NCBI GenBank assembly: GCA_000827495.1
Contig: KN817687.1
Coordinates: 12,328-59,749 of the forward strand
Length of the DNA stretch: 47,422 bases
Source: Hypholoma sublateritium FD-334 SS-4
Taxonomy: Eukaryota > Basidiomycota > Agaricomycetes > Agaricales > Strophariaceae
Reading direction: 5' to 3'
A program made the translations under genes and the position numbers. Of this stretch, positions 11,101 through 21,588 are shown in pieces (the stretch's first letter is position 1; every line of letters starts with the position of its first letter). The notes below the pieces were generated by a model that saw nothing but the letters and a program-made list of their open reading frames with translations, ran no database searches and was not told where the DNA came from.

Positions 11101-13828
11101 GTTCGTCGCCGACGATGACCGTGATAAAGAAACAGACGACGGCCGCAAGTTGCCGTACTAACGTTACCATCACTCGGCAAATCAGGCGCCGGCCCGAATT
11201 CAATATCGGTAAGCTGAAATGACACACGCTCTTTACAGCGTTGTCTCCGCACTCCAACTCCACAACGCCTCCAATGATCAATCAACCTCGTGGACTAGGC
11301 CATACCCAAGTTAACGCAGTCAAATTAAGTTTCATCCAAGCCAAGTCCTCGATAGACAATGTGGGGCTTCTGATAAATGCACCCTTCACACGCTTCCGAC
11401 GGCAGGGTCTGTCCGCCCCCGTCCGTCCACTTCCATCCCATTCCATCCCACGCCGCTACATCCACCCAGCACCGCCCCAAGAAAAATACTGCGCCCAGTA
11501 TCTGCACCGGTCTTTTCCAGTGCACAGCTTCTGGAGGCATCGCATCTGTCCTACACGCTTGCTACACGCGTGTTGGGTGCTGCGGCGCGGAGCATCCTTC
11601 TGAATCCATGCATTTTGTGTGATTTATCTGCACACACCAGCCTATAACCTGCGCAGGGCTGTATAGTTCTGGCGCGTGATCATCCTAGTACATGCGTTCT
11701 GCATGGAGCGCGATGGTCTCACCCTTATGTCCTCGAGATATTTTGCGATCGTACGAATGGCGCTGTTTAGCTGGTATCTCGAGTTCTCACGTCCGTTCCC
11801 GGGCGATCGACTGATCGCGTACTCTTAGGACGTTAATGCCTGCCTCGCCACCAGGATCTCGTTTAACCAACGTTTAGCGCACGCTCGATTTACAGGCGAC
11901 AAATGATGTATCTGTCGCTCGGGAAGTGTTTAAAACACATCCATACTGTACGTGACATGTATACTCAACATCGTTAAATATGCCCTATGCGATATCTCTT
12001 CATGAAGATACGCATGTACAGACAAATTCATGAAATGCACTACACTCAAGACTCCAGCTTGTGAGAGTGCATACCGCGGGAAGGAGCGATAAATCCTGCG
12101 GATAACTTATAATCACCTACCCCTCATCCTCGCGATATGCTTGCCTGGACGTCATGTTCCAGGCAAATTTTTTGAGGGCCTATGTACAACGGAATTACCG
12201 TGGGCGTTTGTGTTCCTCGATTTTTTGCTCTCTGAATGGAAATATGAATAATAACAAATATAAGGATCAGTGCTGCCACTCGTACAAAAAATTATAGCGA
12301 CGTTGGGTTTTACATGACATAATAGAAAATATAGTGATGGTATGACAAAGCCCTTCTTCTTCTTCCAGAGCTCTCCCTAAAAAACATACAAGTTACTTGG
12401 GGGCTGCGCTTCCCCAACAAACGCAGGCCGGATAATACCAGGCGCCCGTCGCGCTCAGTAGGTGTATTCCTGCCATGCCCACGAGGCTGTCCGCGCCTCT
12501 CGCATGTGATCTTCTATATGAGCCGGTGCGTAGGCAGCGAGGACGTAATCCGTTTGCGTCCGGTTCACGAATTCTGGGTAGAATGGCATATTTGCCGTCC
12601 AGTCTCGAGATCTTGGAAGAAGGCGGCTTCACTGCTACCAGCACATTGTCATTCAATGAAAGAAGTGACCATACTGGAGGACAAAAACGTACCGTACGAC
12701 ACAGAGATGAGATCATCATCAGTGAGTGGCAAAAATTCAATGCGTCTATCGCGCGTGGGTGGGGGAAAGGATGAAAAGACATCATTGGCGATGGTAAATG
12801 GCTAGGAATATGCGGTATGGTACCGGGCCCTCGAACCGAGTCCTCTATTTAAATACACTTCGATCTTGACACGCATAGTGTGTCCACATGTCGTCGCCTT
12901 ACAAGCACATTAAAGACGATCATTGTCGCACTCAATTACGGCGGAAATAACTGATATCTCACCAGCTATGCGTATGAGTGTAGAGAAGCATCATCCGACA
13001 CACTTAGAGATCGCTGAAAAATGAGTCACCAGCGCATTCGGTGGGCTCGATACGACTGCTCCTGTATCGCTCTATTGAATAAAAAAAAGGAATTGAAAGA
13101 ATAAATACGCTGTGAAGTGCATTGAGACCACTTATCGTGATGCATATTATGTGTTATCTCAGCAGCTCGCAGCGGCTGAGCGCTGACTCGTACTGAGTGC
13201 TCATGAACATAGCCATTGTTTCAATTTCATCTCTCTACAGATGTGCGTCTCCATTGTCCTCTTCTAATTCGTACCAAATTCGTACGGTGTTCCGGAGAAA
13301 AACCCGAACGAACAGCACCCGTTTCATTGTTCTCCTTTTTCACTTGTCTTGGAGATCGCATGCAACAACAGCAAGAATATTATGCACAGGTCCCACTACC
13401 TCATGTTTTAAGATCAATATTTCGCACCAAACATAGCTGCTGGCGGCCGGTGATTCTCTCTGGTACCATCTTTTTCAGTTTATCCATAACATTTCTACAC
13501 TGATCATACGATGAACTCGGACAAACGATGGAGGTGGGTATTTGTCGCACGAACTCACGGATCCTGTCAAGCTGTACGTGTTGTACACTCGAGGCCGCGA
13601 TTAGACTCTCGCTTGCGATTGGTCAGAGGTGTATATGCATGTGTGGTTACGAGGGTATAAATGCTCGATCGTTCATCTCACGCCGTTCCCTCATCCTTTC
13701 ATACCTTTTTTTATATCCCAGAACCGCCCAGAACCGCATTCAATGTGCCATGCTCCGCCCCATTCACGCTCCGGTGTCCTTCCACCGTGCTCTCTCCATT
13801 TAGCTCATTTATACCTTTATTTGAAACC
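11101..13828. other. Intergenic region upstream of PSD; weak ORFs only
   Basis: About 2.7 kb with no recognised gene. A TATTTAAATA element near 12846-12855 precedes a minus-strand frame at 12393-12785 (130 codons) that overlaps other frames of similar length on both strands. One of its alternative frames ends in a plausible-looking WAWQEYTY tail. Competing frames and the absence of a known domain leave it unresolved: a small gene, a relic, or chance. Confidence 0.35.
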
Positions 13829-13966
13829 ATGTCGCTTGCCGCTAACAACTCGTTAAATTCAAGCAGCGAGATTTTGCATCGAACAGACACGTGTCCCATT
13901 CAACCCGCCCCACTGCAACCCCTCCCCCCCCCGACAAGCGACAGCAAACCGCTTATTACGTTCTGA
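13829..13966 (+). CDS. Possible 45-residue small ORF
   Basis: The ATG sits in a favourable context (GAAACCATGTCG) after a pyrimidine-rich leader, with a TATAAATG element at 13656-13663. The product is 45 residues, Ser/Asn-rich at the start and proline-rich near the end. No domain, signal peptide or CAAX motif is recognised. The only support is the promoter-like layout, so it may be non-coding. Confidence 0.2.
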   Translation: MSLAANNSLNSSSEILHRTDTCPIQPAPLQPLPPPTSDSKPLITF

Positions 13967-15039
13967 TAATCTCAAAAGATACCTCCGAATCCCCGCCACG
14001 CTCACCTATATCTTTCCGGTATCATACCTGTGCGGCGCCTCTATGACCTCGCCCGCCGCTTTCGACCAGTGATTCTTCGTTGGAGCGCGAATTGAAGTTC
14101 AACAAAAGATTTAGGCAGGACTGGTGGAAAACTCCCTGGGCGCGCTCGCGCTCGTCAATCCTTTTCTATCTCTTTCATTCCCATACAACGGCCCACGTCC
14201 CAGCTATTCCCACTACGTCACTTGTTTGCTACTGTCACCTGCGTGCTACCTCCTGTACCTCTCTACCGGGCAGGGATCTTCCTACGCGTATGCCTCGTAG
14301 GGTTTCCGAGCAAGGTAGTGAATCTGGTACAGGGCGAATAGCGAGCAATTGGCACGGCATGCCAGCGTGTGCTCTCCATCCCTCGCTCCACATATTGTTC
14401 CCATAGGCGTCCTTCTCCTTTATATGTACTCGCGCACCGTTCCAGCGGAAATCGGCCGCGCATCGCCGTCTGCGTGCTCCCAATCACCTGTCCATCAGAC
14501 GGGATTATCCAAGGGTTATCTTTCTGAAAAAAACGCGAGCATGTTGCTTTGCGTTATCTGTTCAACCCACAAACGCTGTATTCAGATAGACGCTCTGAGC
14601 GCTTCCCAGCGCGCTGGTACCGTTCCACGCCCAGCGCAATAGACACATCGTACTTACACGCCCTCTGCCTCTTTCGCGCCGCTGCGCTCGCCGCTGAGTG
14701 AGCTGGAATTTGGCATGTCGCTGCTTCTTGAGTCCTGGCGTGTTCTGTACTCCCGCTCACAGTGTTTGACTCTACCTGTGCGCTTCTCCCCCCTCGTGGA
14801 CACATTTCACTTGACGCGCTCGTGTCGTTTTCAACGTGAATAATGACTTAGTAGCAGCGAGGCTGACTGGTATACGGCCCCCCGTACCGCCGGGCCGCCG
14901 GGCCGAGTTTCTGGCGCGTGCTGTAATACAGAGCGGGCGTGCGGGCGTGCGCACGGAATAGCTAATTTCTACTTACTTGTTCCTCGAGGCAATGATTTAT
15001 GATTTATTTTTATCTTCATACTGGCGGTCGGGTAGGAAC
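13967..15039. other. Intergenic region, no gene seen
   Basis: About 1.1 kb with overlapping short frames on both strands (none over 108 codons) and no recognisable domain. It ends at the target-site-like GTAGAG flanking the TIR element. Confidence 0.45.
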
Positions 15040-15045
15040 GTAGAG

Positions 15046-15957
15046 TAGCGTTGGCGGGAACCACGCGGCAGGATTTTTGATTTCGCACTTGCCTTCCGCA
15101 CTACATTCGCACAGACCAATTCCCATATCTGGACGGGTTCCAGTTGAAATGATCAGTACTGTGNTTGCTCATTGCGCGCTAGCCAAGCGCTGGCTACAGC
15201 GTTCCCCAAGCCCAAGCCCCTTCCACATTAATCTTGTATAAGTAGTACTATATATGTTTCAGTGAAAACATATGTGTTAATTTATGTAGTTCTAATATGC
15301 GTTTCTTAGATTGCTTTGACTTGAATTTAATTTGACAAGCTGGCATGATATCACGTCCAGATAATGCATTTTGCTCCTTTCCCCAGCCTTTACCAGACAC
15401 AAAGGCTTCGGTGGAACCAAAGATGATATTATATTGGAGATATTAGATCACTGGAAACATACCACATCTACTATAANTTGGCTACTGCTGGAGGAGACAC
15501 TTCNTGCAACACAGGTTNCTATAAATAAACTTGAAATAAACATGAACACAAAAAACCGACATAAAGGTTGGGGAATGGAAACAGATCTCGGACAACTTAC
15601 TATGTTTTTTTCACATGATAAAAACATTTTTGACCAATATATTTCTGGGTAAACTGTCGTAGAAAGTTAAAATTCACTCTTTGTTTGTATAAGCACCTCG
15701 AAAGCACTTCAATTTTTCAGAAAAACAAGACATACCAGTTCATTTTTGCTCAAGACCTCTTAGAGATTTACTGTATAACATAACTTTGACCATCATTAAC
15801 AGACAACTCATGTATTTATCTCCATCCTCGCTTCAAAAGGCTCTCCAACGAGCTCGATGCTTACCGTGAGAACCGTATCGGACGAAACTGACCTCGGTCA
15901 GAAGTGCAAAATCAGTCGACGTTGGGAAATCCTGCCGCGTTGTTCCCGCCAACCTTA
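15046..15957. mobile_element. AT-rich DNA-transposon-like element with terminal inverted repeats
   Basis: The left end (15046 onward) reads TAGCGTTGGCGGGAACCACG. The reverse complement of the right end (to 15957) reads TAAGGTTGGCGGGAACAACG. Both continue with CGGCAGGATTT and a further shared GATTT.GCACTT stretch after a short gap. The direct repeat GTAGAG abuts both ends (15040-15045 and 15958-15963), as expected of a target-site duplication. The 912-bp interior is clearly more AT-rich than its surroundings and carries an open frame at 15371-15652 (93 codons) with no domain I can name. Four of the seven ambiguous bases in the window lie here. It is probably non-autonomous; the superfamily (hAT, KDZ or other) is not resolved. 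Confidence 0.65.
15371..15652 (+). CDS. Unidentified ORF inside the TIR element
   Basis: A 93-codon frame, rich in Lys/Asn/Ile/Thr and interrupted only by three ambiguous bases (15477, 15504, 15518). Its base composition differs from every other gene in the window. It contains no transposase DDE signature that I can see. It could be an internal fragment of a larger transposase in the autonomous parent element, or non-coding filler. Confidence 0.25.
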   Translation: MLLSPAFTRHKGFGGTKDDIILEILDHWKHTTSTIXWLLLEETLXATQVXINKLEINMNTKNRHKGWGMETDLGQLTMFFSHDKNIFDQYISG

Positions 15958-16311
15958 GTAGAGTTATATGTAAATGCGGATCCGATCAGGCAAAGTCATG
16001 GACGTGCGGTTAAGACTTCATAGTTCTCGACGCGCACGCCGGGCTTGACCTTCAAAATAGTATATGGGCTGTTGTACGTGCATAGGGCCTGAAATTTATT
16101 CAACCAACGTCGATAAAGGTTGTGCGCCGCATTTTTACAGTGCTACTGGCATATCCAAGAGCATCCTACTGCCACTACAACTATATATATCGACCGACAG
16201 CGTGTGATAAACTTATATTTAGGTTGTGGCCGTTGCGCTACACTTGCTTTCGCAGCCTTCTGTGCCACTTCACCGTGAATTCCCATCATCTCCAATACAC
16301 CGCACTCCTTC
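15958..16311. other. Upstream region of the WD40 gene
   Basis: 354 bp between the TIR element and the WD40 start codon. A TATATATAT run at 16182-16190 lies about 122 bp upstream of the ATG and is the likely core promoter. The element boundary is therefore within 360 bp of the start codon. Confidence 0.4.
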
Positions 16312-17948
16312 ATGGCGGGGGTCGCATTCGGCAGTACCTTATTGGGTGGGGCTACCTCACTCGCTACTGCCGTGTATCAAACTAGTTCTGCATTCGCAGC
16401 GAGGCACGAGACCACACACGCACAGCAAATCGAGACCACAAAGCAGTACATCGCAGAGTTCGAAAGCGCATACATAAGAAATGAGGTCTCTGAGGAAGAC
16501 TGGAGGCAGTATCTGATTCTCCGCGAAAAGTAAGTGACAAGCTACTGAAGTGTTTCCGAGTCATTCATCCATCACTGGACGCTACCAGAGCGAGGGAAAA
16601 CGAAAAGATTTATGAGGATAGTATCAATGAGTACAAGGACACGTCAGCCGTAAACTTCGTTCAAAAATGGAAGCTAAAGAGGCGAGTGCGGAAGCAAAAG
16701 AAAGAACTTCGACTGTCCAACAGATCTTTGAGATCTCATTATGATGTAATTCCGTCTCTAGTTAAAGCAAGCTAGGGGTACATACTGACAATGACCTTCT
16801 TTCAATCCAGAGCTGTTCATCTGACGCATCGGATGCATCGTCGACGACAGCCGAACACGGTTCACCACCAAGAAACAGAGACCCTTACAACAATGAAAAT
16901 TCTGAACACATTTCAAACTGGGCTAAAGACGTAGCTTCCTTGGATCCTGAGGACGAGCCACTGCATCGAGACCATCGTAAGCCGTTTTGTTTTCTGTCAT
17001 CACAATGCATCACAATGGCTTCACATTACGAAAGGCTGTATGAATGTGCTGAAAGGCACTCAAGATTGCTTCGCATCTCTATCATTCTCCTCGGATAGCG
17101 ACCGTGTAGTCTCGGGCTCCTGGGACGGCGGCATTCAAATCTGGGACGTGCAAGCAGAAGAAATCTCTGTAGGTCCAATGCGCGGCCACACTGGACGCGT
17201 CGAATCTGTTTCGTTCTCTCCCGATGGAAGGAAAATTGTCTCGGGCTCTGCTGATCGAACTCTCCGTATCTGGGATGCGCAGACGGGAGTATGCATTGTT
17301 GGACCATTGGGAGGACACACTGAACGTGTTACCTCTGTTGCGTTCGCTCCAAATCAACAGATTGTGGCCTCAGGCTCCGACGACAAAACTATTCGGGTAT
17401 GGGACGCGCAGACGGGGGCAATCATTGCAGGCCCCTTGAAGGGTCATGCCGATTTGGTTCAATTTGTTGTGTTCTCCCCGGATAGCAAGCGCGTCGCATC
17501 AACCTCTGTCGATGGCTCCATCCGCGTATGGGATGTGAGCTCTGGAGTGACGGTGTTGGAGCCGTTCCAAGATTACGACATCCCCCTTATATCTGCGGTA
17601 TTCCATCTGGTTGAGAAGTGTCTCTTAACGATTTCAGCAAATGGATTCGTGAGTGGATGGAACACGGAGACGGGGGAGATGTTATTTTTGAAGAGAATAA
17701 GCTCATCTCTTACATATGCTGCATTCTCTGCGGACGGCAACTTTATCGTCTCGGGGTCACAGAACTTCACTATTTCAGTCGCTAATACGTTTATGGGAGG
17801 GACAACAATAGGGCCATTGGTAGGACATACCGGCAACATCGAATCCGTCGCAATATCTCAAGATGGCAAGCGCGTAGCTTCTGGATCCTGCGATTCCACA
17901 ATGCGAATTTGGGATGCGCATGCTAACGGATACGATCAATCTCTTTAA
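16312..17948 (+). CDS. Seven-bladed WD40 protein with small-residue-rich N-terminal segment
   Basis: Four exons: 16312-16529, 16589-16745, 16811-16976 and 17035-17948, 484 residues in continuous frame (introns 59, 65 and 58 nt). The C-terminal 300 residues contain seven WD40 units, enough for a closed propeller. Five have good ends (IQIWD, LRIWD, IRVWD, IRVWD, MRIWD) and two, near the fifth and sixth blades, are degenerate. The first about 35 residues are rich in Gly/Ala/Ser/Thr (MAGVAFGS, then LLGGATSLATAVYQTS), like a glycine-zipper or membrane-inserting segment. A charged coiled-coil-like stretch (about 36-125) and an acidic linker follow. The layout, a short N-terminal module on a scaffold propeller, recalls fungal NLR-like or signalling proteins, but there is no NACHT domain. 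A degenerate paralogue of the N-terminal part lies at 38006. Function unknown. Confidence 0.88.
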
Positions 17949-18407
17949 ATACTTTGGAGTCCTTTTTTGTACAACTAGGAAATGTACTTATTCGCAGCAT
18001 GTTAATAAATACAGAAAGGCCTCTCAACCGCCGCCTACCTCGTCGCGAAACCATTCGCAACCTACAGTTTGCGTCAATGAAAAGCCGTCATTCACGTTCC
18101 TTCCTTTCTACAAGTGATGCTACATAGGCAAGCGGGTAAGGACTTGCATGGAATTACGATTGGACGGAATGGGCTGACTGTGGGCCGGTCGTTGAATGAT
18201 GAAACTGAAGTTCATTTAATTTTTTGAACTGGTTGCCTGGAAGTATAACCTCGTAATTCATATTTTTCACTACTTAAATCGCCATAGTAATATAGACTTT
18301 TTGTCACATACACATTTGATACACATACAATATGGTCGGGACTCGGAGCCTTTAGTCATGGATACTGTCGCCGCTCAAGCTAAGGAAAAAGGGAGTATAG
18401 CAAGGTA
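17949..18407. other. Intergenic region, WD40 3' flank
   Basis: About 460 bp, no gene recognised. It contains the A5 tract (18386-18390) that would act as the Pol III terminator for the minus-strand tRNA copy. Confidence 0.4.
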
Positions 18408-18477
18408 TAGCAGCAACTCGCTTCGATCGAATGACCTGGGGGTTATGAGCCCCACGCTTCCACTGCGCCATGCTTCT
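18408..18477 (-). pseudogene. Decayed initiator tRNA-Met copy
   Basis: A minus-strand copy of the initiator tRNA at 18591-18662, 70 nt instead of 72. The CAT anticodon, T arm and 3' half of the acceptor stem are preserved. Position 3 of the acceptor stem is A opposite G, and the D-arm/anticodon-stem junction has lost two nucleotides with a mismatch at the stem base. A Pol III T5 terminator (A5 on the plus strand, 18386-18390) is still present. It is probably a pseudogene; a transcribed variant is possible. Confidence 0.72.
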
Positions 18478-18590
18478 ATGAATGGCACTACCGCAAAGTA
18501 GTGACTCCGTCGCATGTCCATCATTTATCAGAGAAGTGAGATGGTCTATTTTTTGCCGAATGAGTCACTACTTGTCAGGAGGGCATTCAT

Positions 18591-18662
18591 AGCAGCATGG
18601 CGCAGTGGAAGCGCGCGGGGCTCATAACCCCGAGGTTATTCGATCGAAGCGAGTTGCTGCTA
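18591..18662 (+). tRNA. Initiator tRNA-Met (CAT)
   Basis: 72 nt, intronless. The acceptor stem is AGCAGCA / TGCTGCT with discriminator A. The D arm is GCGCAGTGGAAGCGC, the anticodon arm CGGGG-CTCATAA-CCCCG, and the T arm ATTCG-ATCGAAG-CGAGT. The A1-T72 pair, three G-C pairs in the anticodon stem and an ATCGA T-loop in place of TTC mark it as the eukaryotic initiator form. A T6 run (18669-18674) is the Pol III terminator. Confidence 0.93.
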
Positions 18663-18668
18663 TACTCC

Positions 18669-18674
18669 TTTTTT
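18669..18674 (+). terminator. Pol III terminator of tRNA-Met
   Basis: Six T residues beginning seven bases after the tRNA 3' end. Confidence 0.75.
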
Positions 18675-20160
18675 CCCCTCAAATTGGAAGTAAACTATTT
18701 TCGTACTACGTTTGACTGCAATGATCAGTCACCAGTGCGCACTGCGATGATGTCTGCATTGTTCTGCAACTTCAAGCAATTTGCCATGTAATATGGCCTA
18801 AATAGAAGTAGGCCGCTCGTCGCACATCACTGCAGGCTCTGTTGGAGCAACAAGCGCCGACGCTGTGTCATGGCTGCCAGTGGTAAGCGCTCCTTGGTTC
18901 GTTGTACATCAAAGTCGCATGATAGAGATAATGATAGTATTTAATCATTTATTTAACGACTGAATTAAGGTACAGTTTATTAAATCTGTGAGGCGAGTGC
19001 GAAGGGAACAATTTAGTATGAATTATTCAAGTGGCGTCTGTGTTTGCCCCAACGTCTCAAAGTTCAAATGTATGCCACCCATCTAAAAATAGACACGCCG
19101 AAAACGGGACTTGTTATTCGCACGGTTCTTGTTCTTTTTTCGACGACGACGACGCTAGCGTTGCAATCCACCCATCTTCGTTGATGCTCTCAGTACACCG
19201 GCGTTGTTGGCTCTCTCATCATTTACATTCCTCCCATTGCCTTCCATCTGCCCTGCTGGCCGCCACATGATCCGACGCTGCTCTCCAAGTCCCCTCCACG
19301 TCGCCCAAGCTTTGCGTACCCCTTGGTTCTTACCTTGGTTCACCTGAGCACCAGCCCCGCTGTCCTCGCTGCTATAACAGCACCGGTGAAGCTGTCTCTA
19401 TAATCTGCGGTTTCTTACACTCCCCTGCTGACAGGGTGCGTGCAGTTGTCTCCGCAGCATGCGATGTCTTCTACGCGCCGGGATCCGTGCAAGTCTATTA
19501 GCGCTTTTAGATTCTCCCTCGAACATCGGCACTGGAATTACCCAGCTACTTCGGGGGCGTCCTTGCTTTCATGTCCACCGAACAGCTCTCAGTTGCTGGA
19601 CACCCTTCCCCGTGAGCTCGGAGAGAGCATCCCGTAGTAGGCGCGGATGGGAAAAGACAGTCGCTCGCGCTCGTCGTTTCCAAATGGCTGGCTGGTCTGT
19701 AGGATTTCTTAGGGAAGAATACCACGGTACGTATCTTTCAATCTCATTGAGCGGCTCTTAATCGATGTTTCAGATGCCCGACGCTGCAGTGTATACGCTC
19801 GCCGCCCTCGCTCATGAACGCCCCACCATCGCATAAGAGCGCCTGGGCCGACATGGTATGCACCATAAAATCTAAATTTTGTTCAATTCATGACGATGCA
19901 CCAACCACTTCTCGCTGAACGTAATCCGGCAAGTTACTTCATCGAAACACAGCTCGTCCGTAACATGAATGACAATCCAGAAAGAACGCTTCCTCCACAT
20001 TATATCAAGGGAGACCTTATCATTTAGGGAAGGATTTCTCTTCATTTCCAATATATTGCTTCGATCCTTCTGTTGCTGAATTTAGGGTGACCAACTCGAA
20101 GTTAACTTTGTTCATGTATATTCGAAACATTTACTATGGCAGCGTTGGAATAACATAGTT

Positions 20161-20225
20161 AGTTTTGATTCCTGTCGGGTGATGTGCTGTGTCGGCATAT
20201 TGTCGCGCACTTGGGTATTTTGTAG
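20161..20225. repeat. Direct repeat copy 1 (partner 20688-20752)
   Basis: Ungapped 65-bp match to 20688-20752 with about 12 mismatches, 527 bp apart. On the minus strand both copies encode QNT.V..NMPTQH, and several differences are third-position changes. Confidence 0.6.
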
Positions 20226-20687
20226 AATTTGACGCGAGTACAATCTGTCTCGTCTAAAAAATATTGTGACTGAGACTTAAAGATTGACGGTACAGGCAAT
20301 TCCGGCAAAAAGCGTCGCAAGGAGAGGGGGTGCACAGTGCTAGACAATGTTCTATTTATAGCTCTGGTGACTCGTCGAAAATCGACGCGGTATATGATAC
20401 TGTTTCTTGTGTACTTACACCTTGAGGACGTCATTATTCAAAAAATCGAGGGACACAGGATTTCCTCCAATATATCATTGATAACTCAGCATATATTGCG
20501 AATCGAGTGGGAAAGAAGACAAATAGGCACTCAGAACTTGTCGTTCGGGATTCATTCACGTTTTATATTGCAGGAAACACGCCAGATAGCCTTTTTGAAT
20601 TGGACGTGTGGCTTGTTCGTAAACCAGAAAACCGACCACGGAGTAATTAGGCCTGTATTACGGACTCAGCGACGTAGTATCATATTT

Positions 20688-20752
20688 AGTTCTGATGCTT
20701 ATCGGATGACGTGCTGTGTGGGCATATTTTCTTGCACTGGGGTATTTTGCAG
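20688..20752. repeat. Direct repeat copy 2 (partner 20161-20225)
   Basis: Second copy of the 65-bp repeat. On the minus strand it forms the C-terminal end of a 79-codon frame (20699-20938) that terminates shortly after the shared NMPTQH peptide. This may be a remnant terminal exon of an unknown gene. Confidence 0.55.
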
Positions 20753-21588
20753 GACTAAACGAAGCTCCGATCCGTTTCCTACGTATGCGGCTGGAATTAT
20801 TCGGTGACCGCCGTCGGACGTACTTCTAGACATCTGAGGGAGTGCGTTGTGGGGCGTATCGCGAAGGTACTCAATCGTTGAAGTATCTAAGGCGGGATCT
20901 TGCGTAAACAGGGAGAAAACATCTGTGCGAGAGCGCAATAGGCATACAGTGAAAACAAATTTAGCGAAAACAAGCCATACCCCAGAATTTCAAAGTCTTG
21001 TTCTTTTTCGAAATATTCAGAGATGAACACGATAGGTAGTATATTGATACTTACGTTCAGGGTAAAACATGCAATGAGTATTACTTTTAGTATTGTATTA
21101 GTACGTCCTCGAGGCTTGAATCATATACAAGTATCTCAGTAAGCCGCTCGACGGCCAACGATATTAAGACGCTCATAAAGGCTTCGTTGACAGACAGCCC
21201 GCAGGACTGTACCGCATTACGGGGCGCGCACCGTAAATAGATCAGTGAGTCAGGTAGGAGGAAAATCGGAGGCACGTTCTTCCGGGAAACGCCGATTGGG
21301 CGTCGTCATGTGACTGTGTCCAAAAATGGGTGCAGGCGAGTAGATAACGGGGCGGCGGGGGAGGAGAGGATCTTGCTCCTGCTCCACTACTGCAGCAGCC
21401 CCACGCATACACTCGCCATCTGTCTCGTATCTCTCTCTTTCGCAAGTCTGGCATTCATTTGCTGCAGACTTGGTTCTGTTTCCCAAGGTTCTTGACACTT
21501 TAAAGCATTCTGACTCATCGTGCGTTATCTGCGCTATCTTAAAGCTCTCGCCGTCTGACCCCTTTGGCTGGACAGTAATACTTATTTA

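Larger units (their letters stand above)
18675..21588. other. Intergenic region with a diverged direct repeat
   Basis: About 2.9 kb without a recognised gene. It contains a 65-bp direct repeat (20161-20225 and 20688-20752). Its reverse strand reads as a similar peptide in both places (NMPTQH core), suggesting relics of a duplicated coding exon. The 20699-20938 minus-strand frame (79 codons) ends in this motif but has no identifiable family. Confidence 0.4.

Noticed and set aside
16531..16810. Downstream stop codons as evidence that the WD40 N-terminal exon is a separate gene
   Set aside because: Three well-formed introns join it in frame to the propeller exon, so a single gene is the simpler reading.
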